From Methanobrevibacter ruminantium (lineage in GTDB: Archaea; Methanobacteriota; Methanobacteria; Methanobacteriales; Methanobacteriaceae): 64,000 bases of DNA. Location of the stretch: the NCBI RefSeq assembly GCF_016294135.1, contig NZ_JAEDCO010000001.1, forward strand, positions 128,412 through 192,411, given 5' to 3'. The position numbers were made by a program, and so were the translations under genes. The notes beneath the pieces are model-generated. The model saw only the letters and a program-made list of their open reading frames with translations. It searched no databases and was not told the DNA's origin. Positions 44,365 to 53,371 of the stretch are shown in pieces; within the stretch, counting starts at the first letter, position 1, and the number at the start of each line of letters is the position of its first letter.

Positions 44365-46575
44365 TTAAGCCATGTACTTTTCAATGACACCATGATAAGC
44401 ATCATCCAAGTCAGCTACAGCTAAATCTACAATGGTTTCATCATCTTTCTTAATGACTAATGAATCTCCCTTGACTTCACCGATAATTGCAGCATCCACA
44501 TCAATGGAATCGAGTATTTCATCTGCCTTATCAGCACTTACGGTTATGATAAATCTTGCATGGGATTCAGAGAACAACAAGTTATTGTCACTGATGCCCT
44601 CTTCAGCTGGAACCTTGCTAATGTCAACTTCACAACCAAGTTTGCCGCTCATAGCCATTTCAGATAAAGCAATAGCTATTCCACCAGCAGAGACATCGTG
44701 GGTAGCGGTTATTGCAAGTTCATCTTCGCCTTCAAGGAATTTTACATAATCCCCATCATTTTCAATTAAGTCAAGAATGGTGTTTGCAGATGCCAATTCA
44801 TCATCGATTCTGATTTTAGGAGCATCCCCTTGTTCAAGAGAATGTACAGCTCTGTGGTATTCGGAACCTTCAACTTCATCATAGGTTTTACCGATAATGA
44901 TGATTTTATCCCCTTCTTCCTTGAATGGAAGTGTTCTGATGCTTGAAAGCTTTTCAACACCGATTACCCCTACTGAAGGGGTTGGGTTGATTTTAATACC
45001 TTCTGTTTCATTGTAGAAACTTACATTTCCACTGATTACAGGAGCTTCGAATTTCCTTGCAATGTCAGACATTCCCTTAATGCACTCCTTGAATTGCCAG
45101 AGGATTTCAGGAGTTTCAGGGTTACCGAAGTTTAGACAATCTACAACAGCATAAGGTTTAGCACCCATTGAAACTACATTACGGATTGCTTCTGCAACAC
45201 TTCCTGCTCCACCATCGTATGGAGCCAATTTAGTGTGGATTGTATTGGAATCAGCAGTAATTGCAACAGCGGTTTCATCATCAATTTGCAATACAGCTGC
45301 ATCATCACCAGGTTTTACTACAGTTCTGGTTTGAACTTCATGGTCATATTGCTTGTAAACCCATTCCTTGCTTGCAATGTTAGGGGAGGACAATACTTTA
45401 ATCAATGATTCATCTATTGGACCATCAACCACTTCAACCAAATCGGTTGGTTTAGCAGGTTCTCTCATTTCCCTATCAAGTGAAGGTGGATCCGCTAAAA
45501 GAATAGTTGGAACATCACATAATGTTTGGAGTTCCACTTCTGCATCGAAATCCTTTACAAGCATATGGTTTCCATCAGTAACTTCACCGATCACTGCAGA
45601 TGGAATCTCATGCTTGTCACAGATAGCTTGAGCCAATTCAACATCTTTAGGGTTGATGACAAAAATCATACGTTCTTGTGATTCTGAAAGCATAATTTCA
45701 TAAGGGGTCATTCCCTCTTCACGAAGAGGAATAGCCCTAAGGTCTACAACTGCACCGTTTCCAGACTTGTCCACAAGTTCTGAAACACAGCAGGTAAGAC
45801 CTCCACCACCTAAATCCTTTACACCGGAACAATCGATTTTTTCAAGGATTTCAAGTGAAGCTTCAAGCACTCTCTTTTTAGTGAATGGGTCTGCAACTTG
45901 CACAGCAGGACGGTCTTCGGTTTCAGAGTTGGAAGTTAACTCCTCAGATGCAAAGGTTACTCCATGAATACCATCTCTACCAGTGGTTCCACCCATAAGC
46001 AAGAAAACATCTCCAATATTTGGAGCAACTGCCATTACGATTTCGTCCTTTTTAACAAGCCCTGCACACAATACGTTTACAAGAGGGTTGGTTCTGAAGG
46101 ACTCATCAAATTCAATCTCACCAGCAACAGTTGGAACACCTACCCTATTACCATAGTCAGATATTCCTTCAACAACATGCTCAAACAAGTATCTGGACTT
46201 TTGGTCTTCAAGTGGGCCGAAACGTAAACTATCCAGAAGTGCAATTGGCATTGCACCCATAGAGATAATGTCTCTCAATATTCCTCCAATACCAGTTCCT
46301 GCTCCACCATAAGGCTCAATAGCTGAAGGATGATTATGACTTTCCATACCTACAGCAAGAGCATATTCATCTGTAATGGATACAAGACCTGCATCATCTC
46401 CAGGCCCTAAAACTATGTTTTCTCCTTCAGTAGGGAACAATTTTAAAATTGGCCTACTACTTTTATATGAACAGTGCTCAGAGAACATTACATCTAACAT
46501 TCCCTCTTCCAATTCGTTCATTTCTCTTCCAAGAATTCCTTCAATATATTTTACTTCAGAATCTGTTAAAGTCAT
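44365..46575 (-). CDS. purL: Phosphoribosylformylglycinamidine synthase, PurL subunit
   Basis: PurL is the ATP-dependent synthetase that makes FGAM in purine synthesis with ammonia from PurQ/PurS. The 736-residue size is that of the small archaeal/Gram-positive form. MFSEHCSYKSSRPILK near the start, GPGDDAGLV, GVGGxGGxG-like SMGAMPIALLDSLRFG and KDLGGGGLTCCVSELV match the family. The start follows AAGGTGTTTTT, which overlaps the intergenic gap of only 9 bp after ileS, so the genes are co-transcribed. PurQ and PurS are not in the window. Confidence 0.97.
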   Translation of the reverse strand: MTLTDSEVKYIEGILGREMNELEEGMLDVMFSEHCSYKSSRPILKLFPTEGENIVLGPGDDAGLVSITDEYALAVGMESHNHPSAIEPYGGAGTGIGGILRDIISMGAMPIALLDSLRFGPLEDQKSRYLFEHVVEGISDYGNRVGVPTVAGEIEFDESFRTNPLVNVLCAGLVKKDEIVMAVAPNIGDVFLLMGGTTGRDGIHGVTFASEELTSNSETEDRPAVQVADPFTKKRVLEASLEILEKIDCSGVKDLGGGGLTCCVSELVDKSGNGAVVDLRAIPLREEGMTPYEIMLSESQERMIFVINPKDVELAQAICDKHEIPSAVIGEVTDGNHMLVKDFDAEVELQTLCDVPTILLADPPSLDREMREPAKPTDLVEVVDGPIDESLIKVLSSPNIASKEWVYKQYDHEVQTRTVVKPGDDAAVLQIDDETAVAITADSNTIHTKLAPYDGGAGSVAEAIRNVVSMGAKPYAVVDCLNFGNPETPEILWQFKECIKGMSDIARKFEAPVISGNVSFYNETEGIKINPTPSVGVIGVEKLSSIRTLPFKEEGDKIIIIGKTYDEVEGSEYHRAVHSLEQGDAPKIRIDDELASANTILDLIENDGDYVKFLEGEDELAITATHDVSAGGIAIALSEMAMSGKLGCEVDISKVPAEEGISDNNLLFSESHARFIITVSADKADEILDSIDVDAAIIGEVKGDSLVIKKDDETIVDLAVADLDDAYHGVIEKYMA

Positions 46576-46584
46576 AAAAACACC

Positions 46585-49500
46585 TTAGATAAGTTTAACA
46601 ACAGAAATTATCACTTTGTTATCTTCAATAATCCATTCTTTTGAATATTCAACGGAAATATCCTCATCCACATTCTCTTCTGTACCTTTAAGTGTACATA
46701 CTTCACAAGCTTCACCATCAAATATTACAAGTGACTTAGCTCTTACCTCTTCACTTATTAAATCAGACTGCTTTTCAACCAATTCCTTGAATTCAGCATT
46801 GGTATTGACCATAACACCGACATTAGCCTCAACATCCAAGTCCATGTCCTTTCTCATGTCTTGGATTCTTCTAATAAGTTCACGAGCCATAGCTTCAGAT
46901 AAGATTTCTGGAGTGATTTTAGTATTTACGAATACGTTTCCTCCAGCAAATTCTGCACTTACAACATCGTCAGGAAGCTCAGTTTCATAAAGAACATCAT
47001 CTGCAGAGAGTTCAATTTCTTTTAAAATGCCTTCCCTATCTTCTCCTCTGACAACATACTTGCCAGTAGAATCTAAGCTATCCTTAATGGAATTTCCTGT
47101 TCCATCTGCTTTAGCTTGTGCGAAGAATTTTTGTACAATTCCCATATCTCCCTTAAGTCTTGGACCTAAGGTTTTGAGATTAGGTTTTGCAATAAATGTA
47201 AGGTTTTCAAATTCAGTAGCTGTAATAACCTCTTTTGTATTGGATTGATCTTTAATAATATCTTCAAGTGAGGATATGCTTTCCAAGACTTCATCATCCT
47301 GTGATACAACAGTGATGTCACTTACAGGCCATCTTAATTTGTATCTTGCAACATCTCTAGCTCTTGCAGATGCTTCGATGACATCTCTAACATTATCCAT
47401 CTTAGCTTCGAGTTCATTATCGATTAATGATTCGTCATACATCCAATCATCCATATGAATACTTTCTACAGCTTCAGCATTCAAGTTTTTAACCAAGTTT
47501 TCATATACCTCTTCAGATAAGTGAGGAGTAATTGGAGCCATTAAATGGATTAAGGTATTAAGTGTAGTGTAAAGTGAATAGTATGCACCTAATTTGTCTG
47601 GGTCATCGCTTTCCACCCAGGTTCTTCCTCTAATCAATCTCACATACCATCTGCTTAAGTCTTCAAGAATGAAATTGTTGATTGCTCTTGTAGCTAAGTG
47701 GAAGTGCACATCATTGATTGCTTCACCCACTTCTTTTGCAAGTGAATTTACACGGGACAAGATCCATTTGTCCTCATTTCTTAAAGTGACATTTGCATCA
47801 GGACCATCAACTATGCATTTTGCAGGGTCGAATTCGTCAAGAGCCATATAAGTGGTTGAGAACACATATACGTTCCAGAAGATATTGAACATCTTTTTGA
47901 CATTGTTCAATTCATCCCATACGAACTTAAGGTCATCCCATGGCTTGCAAGCCCATAAAAGGTAGAATCTTAATACATCTGCACCATACTTTTCAATTAC
48001 TTCCTCAGGTTGAACTACATTACCTAAGGATTTACTCATCTTTTTACCTTCTTCGTCCAATACGAATCCGTGCATTAAAACCTTGTTATATGGAGCTTGG
48101 TCCAAAGCGATTACACCAGTTCCTAATTGGGAATAGAACCATCCTCTGGTTTGGTCGTGTCCCTCACAAATAAAGTCATAAGGATACCATTTATTAAACA
48201 TTTCCTCTTCACGAGGGTAGTATAAAGCTGCCCAACCTGCTACTCCTGAGTCAATCCATACATCTAATACATCAGGAATACGTTTCATTGGTGAATCGCA
48301 ACCACAATCACATTTAATCAATACCTCATCAACATAAGGTCTGTGTACTAAATCTTCATCACTTGCAGTGATTTCATTGATTGATTCATTTTTAAGCTCT
48401 TCAACTGAACCGATTACCTTGATTTCACCACAATCAGGACAAATCCAAATAGGTATTGGAATACCCCAGTATCTTTGTCTTGAAATGGTCCAGTCCTTAG
48501 CATTAGCTACCCAATCATGGAATCTTCCTTCACCAGCCCATTTAGGCACCCATTCCACTCTATCAATTTCAGAGAGCATTTTTTCCTTGATTTCAGGTAC
48601 TTTAATGAACCATTGTTCAGTAGCTAAGTAAATAATAGGAGTCTTACATCTCCAACAGACACCGTATCTGTGGTTGATTGTATCATGCTTAAACATTAAA
48701 TCTTGAGCAATTAAATCAGCAATAATGGTGTCATTCAAGTCTTTGGTAAAGCCTTCAGCATAGATACCACCCTCTTCAGTGAAACATCCTGCTTCATCCA
48801 CTGGACAGTGTATAGGAAGTCCTACTTTTTGACCGATTTCGAAGTCCTCAGGACCGTGTCCAGGAGCAGTGTGTACAAAACCGGTACCTTCACCTAATTC
48901 AACATGGTCTCCATGGAAAGTGGTGTGCACCAATTTATTTTCAGCTTCAATTCCCATTTGTTTAGGTACTTGCTCCGCTAAAGGATAAACATAAGATAAA
49001 CCTAAAAGCTCTGAGCCTTTTACAGTCTTGATGATTTCATACATCACTTCTTTCTCTTCCTCTATGATGTATTTTTTCTCTTTTGACTCTTCATCTTCAG
49101 GATCGTATTTAGGATTTGGCAATTTGTTTTTGTGAATAACTTCAATTGGGCCTAAAACAGTTTCCAAGAGCTCTTTTGCTATGATGAGGATTTCTTCTTC
49201 ACTCTCATTTAATCTTTCATCTACCTTAACGAATGAATAATCGAAATCTTCATTTAAACAAATAGCTAAGTTTCCAGGAAGTGTCCAAGGAGTGGTTGTC
49301 CATACCAAGAAAGATTGTCTTAAATCAGCTAAAGCTTCAAAATCATCACAGTTTTCTTCAGTTAAGAAGTTTTCCTTTAATGGGAAACGTACATAAATGG
49401 AAGGGTCATCTCCTTCAGTATAGTCAATTTCAGCTGCAGCAAGTGCAGTTTGACAGTGAGGACACCAGCTGATTACCCTTTGGTCACGGGTAAGCAAATT

Positions 49501-50013
49501 CTTTTCATGGGTTTTCTTCAATGTCCACCAAGCGGATTCCATATATTTAGGATCCAAGGTCATATAAGGGTTATCCCAATCCATCCAAACTCCCAAGCTT
49601 TTGAACTGTTCAGTCATTGCAACCTTATTTTCCATTGCAAATTCCTTACATTTGTCAATAAAGTTGTCAATGCCGTATTTTTCCTCAATTTCCTGCTTGG
49701 ATTCAATGCCTAACAATTGCTCTACCTTATGTTCGATAGGCAATCCGTGAGTATCCCATCCAGCTTGTCTTCTTAAGCTAAATCCATTCATGGACTTGTA
49801 ACGCAATAAGGTATCCTTAATAACCTTGTTCCAGGTAGTACCTAAATGGATTTTTCCACTACAATATGGTGGCCCATCTAAAAAGGAATATTGTGGACCA
49901 TTAGCTCGTAGCTTATTAGTCTTTTCATATATGTCAGAATCTGCCCAAAAGTTTTGGACCTTTTCTTCTATTTTCTTAAAGTCATAGTTTTTATCTGCCT
50001 CTTTTAACGGCAT
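46585..50013 (-). CDS. ileS: Isoleucyl-tRNA synthetase
   Basis: Class I aminoacyl-tRNA synthetase of 1142 residues charging tRNA-Ile. HIGH motif appears as PPYCSGKIHLGT (about 48-59) and KMSKS as EGKKMSKSLGN. Editing domain features (TTTPWTLPGNLAICL, VHTAPGHGPEDF) and a zinc-finger-like CRC/CDCGCD region are present. A charged insertion rich in Lys and Glu (PEDEESKEKKY onward) lies in the editing part. The start follows AGGAGAATCGAT. The gene is followed by purL 9 bp later. The 330-bp upstream region contains inverted repeats but no clear T-box. Confidence 0.96.
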   Translation of the reverse strand: MPLKEADKNYDFKKIEEKVQNFWADSDIYEKTNKLRANGPQYSFLDGPPYCSGKIHLGTTWNKVIKDTLLRYKSMNGFSLRRQAGWDTHGLPIEHKVEQLLGIESKQEIEEKYGIDNFIDKCKEFAMENKVAMTEQFKSLGVWMDWDNPYMTLDPKYMESAWWTLKKTHEKNLLTRDQRVISWCPHCQTALAAAEIDYTEGDDPSIYVRFPLKENFLTEENCDDFEALADLRQSFLVWTTTPWTLPGNLAICLNEDFDYSFVKVDERLNESEEEILIIAKELLETVLGPIEVIHKNKLPNPKYDPEDEESKEKKYIIEEEKEVMYEIIKTVKGSELLGLSYVYPLAEQVPKQMGIEAENKLVHTTFHGDHVELGEGTGFVHTAPGHGPEDFEIGQKVGLPIHCPVDEAGCFTEEGGIYAEGFTKDLNDTIIADLIAQDLMFKHDTINHRYGVCWRCKTPIIYLATEQWFIKVPEIKEKMLSEIDRVEWVPKWAGEGRFHDWVANAKDWTISRQRYWGIPIPIWICPDCGEIKVIGSVEELKNESINEITASDEDLVHRPYVDEVLIKCDCGCDSPMKRIPDVLDVWIDSGVAGWAALYYPREEEMFNKWYPYDFICEGHDQTRGWFYSQLGTGVIALDQAPYNKVLMHGFVLDEEGKKMSKSLGNVVQPEEVIEKYGADVLRFYLLWACKPWDDLKFVWDELNNVKKMFNIFWNVYVFSTTYMALDEFDPAKCIVDGPDANVTLRNEDKWILSRVNSLAKEVGEAINDVHFHLATRAINNFILEDLSRWYVRLIRGRTWVESDDPDKLGAYYSLYTTLNTLIHLMAPITPHLSEEVYENLVKNLNAEAVESIHMDDWMYDESLIDNELEAKMDNVRDVIEASARARDVARYKLRWPVSDITVVSQDDEVLESISSLEDIIKDQSNTKEVITATEFENLTFIAKPNLKTLGPRLKGDMGIVQKFFAQAKADGTGNSIKDSLDSTGKYVVRGEDREGILKEIELSADDVLYETELPDDVVSAEFAGGNVFVNTKITPEILSEAMARELIRRIQDMRKDMDLDVEANVGVMVNTNAEFKELVEKQSDLISEEVRAKSLVIFDGEACEVCTLKGTEENVDEDISVEYSKEWIIEDNKVIISVVKLI

Positions 50014-50343
50014 ATCGATTCTCCTAATAAATGTGATTTTTTAAATTTATTAAAATGGTAAATATCATAAAAATTTAAGATAAATAGATTATCTTAATGA
50101 TTTTAATAAATTGAAACAAAATATATAGAATATATATTATTATGATATATATTTCTTATTTTGAATGTAAATAAACTTTATTATTAATAATATTTATAAA
50201 AATAATAATTACATTATAATTGTAATATAATGGTGAAATTAAAAAACAACAATATACTTGTTAAATTGATTTTAAAGTATAATAAACATTTTAATAATGA
50301 AAATATTTATAAATATTCAAAATAAATAGAAAATAATAGAGTT
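50014..50343. other. ileS upstream region with inverted repeats
   Basis: An A/T-rich 330-bp divergent region. TAAGATAA (50076-50083) and TTATCTTA (50089-50096) form an 8-bp palindrome about 63-83 bp before the ileS start. ATTACA and TGTAAT form another near 50210. Several overlapping TATA-like words at 50125-50160 could serve ileS on the minus strand, and others at 50245-50340 the DUF192 gene on the plus strand. Confidence 0.45.
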
Positions 50344-50742
50344 ATGATAGAAATATTGGAAAATAAGAATAATGAAACGGATAAAAATTTGAAGTCAATT
50401 ACACTTAAAAATTCAAATGAAAAAATTGCTGAGATTAAGATAGCCAATACTTTTTTTAGTCGTTTAATGGGACTGATGTTTAAAAAAAATGCTAAAGTTC
50501 CACTACTGTTTGAAATTCCTGAGAAAATAAATAAGAAGGAAAGATCTTCAATCCATAGCTTTTTCATGAGATTTGAGATAGTACTAGTTTTTATAGACAA
50601 AAGCAATGCAGTTTACGAAATATCTGAATTGAAGCCATGGAATTGTTATGTTCCTAAAAAACCAGCAAAATATATAGTGGAATTTGATAGAAGAGAATTC
50701 AATGATTGCTTGAAAATAGGTGATGAAATAGAAATAAAATGA
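50344..50742 (+). CDS. DUF192 family protein
   Basis: The 132-residue protein has the DUF192 pattern: FFSRLMGLMFKKNAKVPLLF, SSIHSFFMRFEIVLVFID (usual form of the HxFFMRFPIDVVFID motif), AVYEISELKPWNCYVPK and the ending EFNDCLKIGDEIEIK. The family is a small beta fold of unknown activity in archaea and bacteria, usually secreted in bacteria but here without a signal peptide. It starts at the ATG at 50344 with a weak AATAGAG site. Confidence 0.88.
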   Translation: MIEILENKNNETDKNLKSITLKNSNEKIAEIKIANTFFSRLMGLMFKKNAKVPLLFEIPEKINKKERSSIHSFFMRFEIVLVFIDKSNAVYEISELKPWNCYVPKKPAKYIVEFDRREFNDCLKIGDEIEIK

Positions 50743-50839
50743 GAGTTGAAGTTTAATTAATTATTGTTAAAAATAGGTGATGAAATAGAGAAAATATATA
50801 AAATAAAATTAAATGGATAAAAATTAATGGATAGTGAAA

Positions 50840-51538
50840 TTATAAATCTAAACTATCCAAAAGACTTTGAGGAGTGTCGAAAATCTCGATTCCCTCCATT
50901 TTTTGGAGTTTTTGAGTGTTCTCAATATCTATTTCTCTCATATGCATAGTTATGATTTTTCCTGTTGAAACCGCATCATATGGACAAATGTCATTACAGG
51001 TTCCACAGCCAATGCATTTCAATAGATCAATTTCCGCGTGAGGAATGATTGCACCATTTGGACAAGCTAAAGCTGCCTCACACTCATCACAGTTTTGGCA
51101 TTTTGTCTTTTCAAGCTTTGATGGTAATATTGTTTCAACATCTCCTGGTTCAATGTCTACAGGAACCATAAGAGTTCTTACCCTGCCTTTTCCAGCTTGT
51201 GCAACAGCATTGGTAACAAGAGTGTCTGAAATTCCATGAACTATCTTAGCAACTGTGTTTGCAGTAGTAGGTGATACGATAAGCAAATCATATTTTCCAA
51301 GTGAAAGCCTGCCAGTAATTGGGAAGCTGAATTTTTGATTGGAATCGCTTGCAAGTTCGTTATACCTTCCACCGGTTACAGCAACTACCCTATCATAGAG
51401 CCCATACATTTTTAAAACTTCTTCAGAAGCTTGGGATAAAAAGACAGTCAAATCATTGTCTTTAGCCAATTCTTCCATAGCTTCAACGCTTTCCTTAAGC
51501 AAATGTCCTGCACCGGTAAAAGCCCATCCTATTTTCAT
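50840..51538 (-). CDS. Archaeoflavoprotein (MJ0208/DmrB-like) with ferredoxin domain
   Basis: Residues 1-150 form an FMN-binding flavoprotein domain (IGWAFTGAGHLLKESVEAM, LIVSPTTANTVAKIVHGISD with the SPTTANT flavoprotein loop, VTNAVAQAGKG). The C-terminal part has a two-cluster ferredoxin fold: CQNCDECEAALACP and CIGCGTCNDICP. The family includes dihydromethanopterin reductase (acceptor), which makes tetrahydromethanopterin, the C1 carrier of methanogenesis; assignment to that activity is by family resemblance. The start follows TTTTTGGAGATATTTT. Confidence 0.85.
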   Translation of the reverse strand: MKIGWAFTGAGHLLKESVEAMEELAKDNDLTVFLSQASEEVLKMYGLYDRVVAVTGGRYNELASDSNQKFSFPITGRLSLGKYDLLIVSPTTANTVAKIVHGISDTLVTNAVAQAGKGRVRTLMVPVDIEPGDVETILPSKLEKTKCQNCDECEAALACPNGAIIPHAEIDLLKCIGCGTCNDICPYDAVSTGKIITMHMREIDIENTQKLQKMEGIEIFDTPQSLLDSLDL

Positions 51539-51592
51539 AAAATATCTCCAAAAAATAGATTTAAAAAAATGAAAAAATAAAAGTTAAGAGAA

Positions 51593-51692
51593 GTTACTCC
51601 CAACTAGTGAAAATATTTTGATCAAACTTTTTCTAAAAGTTTGGAAAAAGTTTTGGTCAAGGTTTTTGAGCCGAAGGCTCAAAAAGCTTGGA
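51593..51692 (-). repeat. Dispersed repeat and hairpins after glyA (copy A)
   Basis: The first part (51593-51644) matches 57005-57054 after radA with few differences and one 2-bp indel, sharing ACTCCCAA, TTAGTGAAAAT-like and AAAAGTTTG blocks. It also contains CAAACTTTT/AAAAGTTTG stems. The part next to glyA has a perfect 10-bp hairpin, TTTTTGAGCC (51663-51672) with GGCTCAAAAA (51676-51685) around GAA. On the minus strand this directly follows the glyA stop, so it could act as a terminator. Confidence 0.7.
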
Positions 51693-52967
51693 TTATATAT
51701 GTTCAATGAACTTGTATCCTTCTTCTTCTGTGAAAGCGTAGTGAATGGTTCTGTACCCGGACATGAATTCAGTTACTTCATCCTTGATGTCTACTTTGTC
51801 ACCTTCAGCAACTCTCCAGATAAATTCAGCTACTTCTTCCATTTCATTTTCTTTCATTCCTCTTCTGGTGATTTCTTGAGTACCGATTCTGATACCAGAT
51901 GGGTCATCACTGTCATTTACATTGTCACCAGGAATGAGGTTTTTGTTAAGAATGATGTTGTTTTGCTCTAATTCCTTAGCTAAGATGGTAGCTCTTTTGA
52001 CATCTCTTACATCCATAGCCACTTGGTGAGATTCAGTGTATCCTAAGTCTTCACACATTACATTGAATCCTTGTTCAGCGAGAGCACCAGCCAATGCTTT
52101 AGCGTTTTTGATGGTTTGTTTAGCGTAATCTTCACCAAACTCTAACATTTCAGCGGTAGCAATACCTAAACCAGCTAAATGGTGTAAGTGGTGGTTACTT
52201 ACTACACCAGGGAATACAGCATTGTCAATCAATTTTTCATTTTTCTTATCGGATAAGATGATTCCTCCTTGAGGACCTGGGAAAGTCTTGTGGGTACTTC
52301 CCATAAGAACTTCAGCTCCTTCTTTTAAAGGATCTTGGAATTGTTTACCTGCAATCAATCCAAGCACGTGAGCACCATCGTACATAATGGTTGCTCCCAC
52401 TTCGTTAGCTGCATCTACAACTTCAGATACAGGGTGTGGGAATAAGAATAAGCTTCCTCCAAAGAGAATGATTTTTGGTTTTTCCTCCAAGATCATTTTA
52501 TTCAATGCATCAACATCAATGTTCATTACTTCTGGATTGAAAGGATGTTCTAAAGTTTTTAATCCTCTAATACCTGCTGCACTAACATTTGCATGGGAAA
52601 TGTGTCCTCCAAAAGGAATGTTCATAGCAATCATCTTGTCTCCAGCTTTAGCGAAACCGAAGAAAGCAGCGAGGTTTGCAGTTACTCCAGAAACTGGTTG
52701 AACGTTTGCATAGCTACAGTCGTAAACTTTACATGATAATTGTTTTGTAATGTCTTCAATTTGGTCAATGTAAGTACATCCTTGGTATAATCTTTCGTAA
52801 GCTTGTCCTTCAGCATATCTGTGAGCCAAATCAGAAGCCATTGCAGTTGTAACAGCATTACTTGTGGTATTTTCACTTGCAATAAGGTTAACGCTGTCTC
52901 TCATCCAGTCATTATGAACTCTCATCAAGTCATAAATCTTATTCATATCTTCTTCATATTGATACAT
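51693..52967 (-). CDS. glyA: Serine hydroxymethyltransferase
   Basis: GlyA converts serine and glycine with a tetrahydropterin C1 carrier; in methanogens this is tetrahydromethanopterin. The ~424-residue protein has LIASENTTSNAV, GGHISHA, the PLP lysine region EVLMGSTHKTFPGPQGG and DDPSGIRIGTQEITRRGM. An ATG two codons upstream (52973) is possible; the GGTG ribosome site fits the ATG at 52967 better. It is followed by a dispersed repeat with a terminator-like hairpin, and the MJ0208-like flavoprotein gene lies beyond. Confidence 0.95.
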   Translation of the reverse strand: MYQYEEDMNKIYDLMRVHNDWMRDSVNLIASENTTSNAVTTAMASDLAHRYAEGQAYERLYQGCTYIDQIEDITKQLSCKVYDCSYANVQPVSGVTANLAAFFGFAKAGDKMIAMNIPFGGHISHANVSAAGIRGLKTLEHPFNPEVMNIDVDALNKMILEEKPKIILFGGSLFLFPHPVSEVVDAANEVGATIMYDGAHVLGLIAGKQFQDPLKEGAEVLMGSTHKTFPGPQGGIILSDKKNEKLIDNAVFPGVVSNHHLHHLAGLGIATAEMLEFGEDYAKQTIKNAKALAGALAEQGFNVMCEDLGYTESHQVAMDVRDVKRATILAKELEQNNIILNKNLIPGDNVNDSDDPSGIRIGTQEITRRGMKENEMEEVAEFIWRVAEGDKVDIKDEVTEFMSGYRTIHYAFTEEEGYKFIEHI

Positions 52968-53230
52968 AATCATAACACCTATATTCTCTAAAAATTGTAA
53001 TCATATAATATAATTATAAATTAAATCTTTTTGATAAAATATTAAAAATTTTAAAAGTTTATAAAAATCAGAAGCATAATAAAAAAAAAATCTAAAAATC
53101 TAAAAAATATAATCTTATAAAATTCTTATTAATATATAATATAATTTTTTAATTAAATAAAACTTTTTATTAAATATATTATAATTTATATTATTTTTTT
53201 ATGTTTTTTGAATTTAGATGATGAATTTTA

Positions 53231-53275
53231 TATAGATTTTGAAAAAGGAATCCTAATTTTTGAAAAAAATCTATA
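53231..53275 (-). other. Long hairpin between hdrA and glyA
   Basis: TATAGATTTT (53231-53240) pairs perfectly with AAAATCTATA (53266-53275); inside, AAAAA pairs with TTTTT around GGAATCCTAA. It lies ~100 bp after the hdrA stop in a 400-bp gap that otherwise holds A/T-rich sequence and the glyA promoter (TATA-like words near 53000-53180). It may be an hdrA terminator or mRNA end structure. Confidence 0.5.
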
Positions 53276-53371
53276 AGAAAAATAATCTTAAAAAAAACGT
53301 TGATAAATATACGAACAAATAAAAATTGTTTAAAAAAAAAAGAAAAAGAAAAAGAGAATAAATCTCTTAAT

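Noticed and set aside
46616..46990. Plus-strand open frame opposite ileS, among several similar ones
   Set aside because: Ser/Thr-rich antisense shadow of a complete, well-conserved gene with no start signals.
50307..50606. 99-codon minus-strand frame opposite the DUF192 gene
   Set aside because: It is antisense to a recognisable DUF192 protein and has no start signal.
53301..53320. TACGAA hexamer after hdrA as an MsvR site
   Set aside because: A single half-site, at the 3' side of hdrA and not near a promoter. Similar lone hexamers at 1760 and 27455 show that chance copies occur.
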